A DNA stretch of 8,245 nucleotides, taken from positions 1 through 8,245 of the forward strand of contig JAICVT010000195.1 of NCBI GenBank assembly GCA_025935235.1, given 5' to 3'. The notes beneath the pieces are model-generated. The model was not told where the DNA came from. It did no database searches and worked only from the letters and a program-made list of their open reading frames with translations. Positions 5,466-8,245 of the stretch are shown in pieces (position 1 is the stretch's first letter; every line of letters starts with the position of its first letter). The stretch comes from Ktedonobacterales bacterium. Lineage in GTDB: Bacteria; Chloroflexota; Ktedonobacteria; Ktedonobacterales; JADMIN01. Position numbers and translations under genes: made by a program.

Positions 5466-6734
5466 ATGCGCGTCGTCAAGTTTGGTGGAAGCTCGGTCGC
5501 CGATGTCGCGCGGCTGCGCCATGTCGCGGCGCTCGTCGCGGAGCTGCGCGCGCAGGGGCCGCTGGCGGTCGTCGTCTCGGCGATGGCGGGCGTGACCGAC
5601 GCGCTGATCCGCGTGGGGCAGGCTGCCATCGCGGGCGACTCGCGCGCGCCCGAGCTGCTGGAGGCGCTGGAGCTGCGCCACGCTGAGGCGTGGGCGGCGC
5701 TGGCTGGCGACCCATCGGAGGGTCGGTGCGGATTTGAGGGCTTCGAGCGGCTCTGGGCGGCGCTGACGAGCGAGGCGCGGACGCTGGCGCGGCGCGGCGC
5801 CGGACTCGATGCGCGCTCGCGTGACTGGCTGGTGGCGCAATTCTCCGGGTGGGGCGAGCGGCTGGTGGTTGGGCTGCTGGCGACGGCGCTGCGCGAGGCG
5901 GGCGTCGTCGCCGAGGCATTCGACGACGCGCCGGTGGCGCTGAGCGGGCTGGCCTCGCCCGCCGCCGAGCCGCAGCCGTCGCTGCTGGCCACCCGCGCGC
6001 GGCTGCTGCCGCGCCTGGCGCTGCTGGTGATGCGCGGCGGCGTGCCTGTGCTGCCCGGCTATGTCGCGCGCGACTCGGCGGGCGCGCTGACCACGCTGGG
6101 GCGCAACGGCTCCGACCACTCGGCGGCGGTGATCGCGGCGGCGCTGGGAGCCGAGCGGCTGACGATCTACAGCGATGTGCCAGGGATGCTGACCGCCGAC
6201 CCGCGCATCGTTCCCGGCGCCACGCTGCTGCCGCTGCTGACCTACGACGAGGCGCGACGCATGGCGACGCTGGGCGCGCGGGCGCTGCACCCGCGCACCA
6301 TCGAGCCGCTGGCAAGCTGGCAGATCCCGTTGGAGATGCGCGCCGCCGCGACGCCGCACGCCCCTGGCACAGACATCCTGCCCGGCGAGGATACGGCTCG
6401 CAGCCGCGCACGCGACGCGGCCTGGATCGTCGCCGCCCGCCCGCTGGCCGATGATGTGCGACTGGCGGAGATATCGGCTGCCTGGCTGCCCGCGTGGCCG
6501 CTCCCGGACGCCAGGCGTGGCACGCCGCACGACTGCGCCGACGCCGCGCTGGCCCGCCTGCCGCTGGAGGCGCTGGGCGTCCACGCGACGCGCCACACGC
6601 GCGATGGCGTGCGGCTGCTGCTGGACGCGCCACGGGCCGAGGCGGCGGTGCGCGCGCTCCACACGGCGCTCCACGATTGCGCGGCCCGGCGCGAGCGCGC
6701 GGCGGCGGGCGCAATGCGGGCGGCGGGGGCGTAG
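5466..6734 (+). CDS. lysC: Aspartate kinase, with shortened regulatory region
   Basis: A 422-residue aspartate kinase that phosphorylates L-aspartate with ATP, the first step toward homoserine, lysine, threonine and methionine. The start is fixed by AGGAGG (5450-5455) and by the family's N-terminal KFGGSSVAD, whose Lys is residue 5. GRNGSDHSAA (212-221), YSDVPGMLTADPR (235-247) and the block YDEARRMATLGARALHPRTI mark the kinase core. GRNGSD (rather than GRGGSD) resembles the kinase half of ThrA/MetL, but no homoserine dehydrogenase follows. After APGTDI only about 120 residues remain, with one ACT-like pattern (LARLPLEALGVHATRHTRDGVRLLLD...LHTALHD) and an Ala/Arg tail; most family members have two ACT domains. 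Feedback control may therefore be altered (inference). The gene symbol is functional, not orthology-proven. It may be read with metXY or from its own promoter. Confidence 0.92.
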   Translation: MRVVKFGGSSVADVARLRHVAALVAELRAQGPLAVVVSAMAGVTDALIRVGQAAIAGDSRAPELLEALELRHAEAWAALAGDPSEGRCGFEGFERLWAALTSEARTLARRGAGLDARSRDWLVAQFSGWGERLVVGLLATALREAGVVAEAFDDAPVALSGLASPAAEPQPSLLATRARLLPRLALLVMRGGVPVLPGYVARDSAGALTTLGRNGSDHSAAVIAAALGAERLTIYSDVPGMLTADPRIVPGATLLPLLTYDEARRMATLGARALHPRTIEPLASWQIPLEMRAAATPHAPGTDILPGEDTARSRARDAAWIVAARPLADDVRLAEISAAWLPAWPLPDARRGTPHDCADAALARLPLEALGVHATRHTRDGVRLLLDAPRAEAAVRALHTALHDCAARRERAAAGAMRAAGA

Positions 6735-6756
6735 GGCGGCGAGCGCGTAGTAGCGA

Positions 6757-6930
6757 TCGTTGATTGGGTCATCGTCCGATGTGGGCCACGGGCGGCTGAA
6801 AGCAGCAGCTAGGGGCCCGCGGGCCGCGAAGGCCGCCTGCGCGGCCTGGGTCCGTGTCGTCTCCGAGCCTGCGAAGGCAGGCTTCGCGGCGACCGGCAGG
6901 TCGCCCTTAGCGCGCGGCTTCAGCCGCCTG
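6757..6930 (+). repeat. Dispersed palindromic element, copy B
   Basis: It starts 22 nt after the kinase stop with the same 20-nt string as copy A (6757-6776). The terminal inverted arms are 6789-6816 (CGGGCGGCTGAAAGCAGC...) and 6903-6930 (...GGCTTCAGCCGCCTG). They pair less perfectly than those of copy A. Internal hairpins are GGCCGCG 6822-6828 with CGCGGCC 6840-6846, and GCCTGC 6867-6872 with GCAGGC 6877-6882. It lacks the CAT/ATG palindromes seen to the left of copies A and C. It occupies most of the gap between the kinase and asd genes and would be transcribed within any joint mRNA. Confidence 0.85.
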
Positions 6931-6994
6931 CGCGCTCGCGGTCGGCAGCAACAAGCAGCAGCATCCGTAACACTTTTCATCAGGAGGCTCTCGC

Positions 6995-8077
6995 ATGCGA
7001 CGCACCTACACCCAGCCGCCACGCGCGCGGCGACTGCCCGTTACACTGCTGGGCGCGACGGGACTGGTCGGCCAGCGGGTCATCGCGCTCTTAGAGGGGC
7101 ATCCCTGGCTGCAGCTGGCGCGCGTGGTCGCCTCGGAGCGGCGAGCGGGAGCGCGCTATGGCGAGGTCGTGCGCTGGCATGTGGAGACGCCGCCACCCAC
7201 CCACGCGCTCGACCTGCGGCTGGAGCCGCCCGCACCGAGCGGCGACCTGCGCGGCCAGATCGTCATCTCCGCGCTGCCAGCCGACGAGGCGCGCGAGCTG
7301 GAGCCGCGCTATGCGCAGGCGGGCGCGCTGGTCTTCAGCAACGCCTCGGCCCATCGCATGGAGCCTGATGTCCCACTGATCGTGCCGGAGATCAATCCCG
7401 ACCATCTGGCGGCGCTCACCACGCAGCGCGAGCGGCGCGGCTGGCCTGGCGCCATCATCACCAATCCCAACTGCTCCACGATCGGGCTGACGCTGGCGCT
7501 GGCCCCTCTCCAGCGCTTCGGGCTGGAGCGCGTGATCGTGACGACCTTCCAGGCGGCGTCGGGCGCGGGCTATCCCGGCGTGGCCGCGCTCGATCTGATC
7601 GACAACGTCATCCCCTACATCGGTGGTGAGGAGGAGAAGATCGAGACGGAGACGCGCAAGATTCTGGGCGACTGGGAGGGTGACGCCTTCGCGCCGCTGG
7701 CGATGCGTATCAGCGCTACCTGCGCCCGCGTCCCCGTGCGCGACGGCCATCTCGAAGCGGTCAGCGTCGCCTTTGCCCAGCGGCCAGAGCCAGAGGAGAT
7801 TATCGCCGCCTGGCGTGAGTTCCGCGCGGAGCCGCAGCGCCTCGGCCTGCCCAGCGCGCCCCAGCCCGCCATCATCTACCGCGAGGAGCGCGACCGCCCG
7901 CAGCCCATCGCCGACCGCCTGGCGGGCGATGGCATGGCCGTTACCATCGGTCGCCTGCGTCCCTGCGACGCGCTGGACTACAAATTCCTCGCCCTCAGCC
8001 ACAACACTATTCGCGGCGCAGCGGGCGCTGCCCTGCTGAACGCAGAGCTAGCCGTGGCGACGGGGCTGGCGGAGTAG
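6995..8077 (+). CDS. asd: Aspartate-semialdehyde dehydrogenase, archaeal/fungal type
   Basis: A 360-residue NADP-dependent reductase converting L-aspartyl-4-phosphate to L-aspartate 4-semialdehyde, the step after aspartate kinase. It has the dinucleotide-binding GATGLVG (Gly20, Gly23, Gly26), the catalytic Cys160 in NPNCSTIG and the catalytic His252 in RDGHLEAV. The segment TTFQAASGAGYPG followed by DNVIPYIGGEEEKIETETRKILG is the signature of the archaeal/fungal ASADH branch rather than the common bacterial Asd. AGGAGG (6982-6987) lies 7 nt before the ATG. About 13 Arg-rich residues precede the first strand. The gene follows the kinase gene on the same strand across repeat copy B; together they supply the semialdehyde for homoserine synthesis. 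Confidence 0.95.
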   Translation: MRRTYTQPPRARRLPVTLLGATGLVGQRVIALLEGHPWLQLARVVASERRAGARYGEVVRWHVETPPPTHALDLRLEPPAPSGDLRGQIVISALPADEARELEPRYAQAGALVFSNASAHRMEPDVPLIVPEINPDHLAALTTQRERRGWPGAIITNPNCSTIGLTLALAPLQRFGLERVIVTTFQAASGAGYPGVAALDLIDNVIPYIGGEEEKIETETRKILGDWEGDAFAPLAMRISATCARVPVRDGHLEAVSVAFAQRPEPEEIIAAWREFRAEPQRLGLPSAPQPAIIYREERDRPQPIADRLAGDGMAVTIGRLRPCDALDYKFLALSHNTIRGAAGAALLNAELAVATGLAE

Positions 8078-8088
8078 AGTCGGCAGGA

Positions 8089-8245
8089 GCATTCATGCCC
8101 CATCCGCGCGCTCCAGCCATTTATGGCCCTGCATTTGTTGCCGGGGTCATCGTCCGGCGCGCGGGTACGGGCGGCTGAAGCCGCAGCTACGGGCGTTCCG
8201 CCGCCAAGCCCGCCTGCGCGGGCTGGGAAGCGACGCGCTACGTCC
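8089..8245 (+). repeat. Dispersed palindromic element, copy C (cut by window edge)
   Basis: It begins 11 nt past the asd stop. GCATTCATGC (8089-8098) and GCCATTTATGGC (8116-8127) are CAT/ATG palindromes. GGTCATCGTC (8145-8154) is shared with copies A and B, followed by ACGGGCGGCTGAAGCCGCAGCTACGGGC as a left arm (split here by the 10-base layout, starting near 8167). An internal inverted repeat, AGCCCGC with GCGGGCT (about 8208-8225), corresponds to the inner hairpin of A and B. The right arm lies beyond the window. No gene is seen in this stretch. Confidence 0.8.

Noticed and set aside
5187..7022. 611-codon minus-strand open frame covering the kinase gene
   Set aside because: It is antisense to a clear aspartate kinase, very Arg/Ala/Gln-rich, runs through two repeat copies, and reflects the scarcity of stops opposite GC-rich codons.
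7091..8002. 303-codon minus-strand frame opposite asd
   Set aside because: It is antisense to a gene with a full set of ASADH catalytic motifs and has an Arg/Gln/Leu-rich composition typical of shadow frames.

Overview
The window is GC-rich (GC concentrated in third codon positions) and fits a member of the Chloroflexota, probably near the Ktedonobacteria. The reasons are a WD40 protein with a characteristic cysteine-bounded tail, an archaeal/fungal-type aspartate-semialdehyde dehydrogenase in a bacterium, Firmicutes-style RNA switches in a high-GC genome, and dispersed palindromic intergenic repeats. The taxonomic placement is inference.

Layout. Bases 1-879 hold the 3' part of a WD40 beta-propeller gene (+). 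It converges on a small YggT-family membrane protein gene (1010-1459, -), with a strong hairpin between the two stops. Bases 1460-1739 are non-coding as far as I can see. From 1740 a + strand promoter and a leader of more than 500 nt precede metX (homoserine O-acyltransferase) and metY (O-acylhomoserine sulfhydrylase). These are followed on the same strand by an aspartate kinase and an aspartate-semialdehyde dehydrogenase (asd).

The most notable feature is the leader. It contains two complete transcription-attenuating RNA switches in series. The first is a SAM-I (S-box) riboswitch (1804-1925) with its own antiterminator and terminator. The second is a T-box riboswitch (about 2018-2307) with an AUG specifier codon, a UGGU acceptor-binding bulge and a U7 terminator. 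RNA polymerase would reach metX only if SAM is low AND tRNA-Met is uncharged, so end product and precursor shortage are both read before transcription enters the operon.

Pathway. Aspartate kinase and Asd make aspartate semialdehyde. MetX activates homoserine and MetY sulfhydrylates it to homocysteine. Homoserine dehydrogenase and the final methionine synthase are not in the window. Three copies of a palindromic repeat family lie in the same orientation downstream of metY, the kinase and asd, and may split or modulate the transcript.
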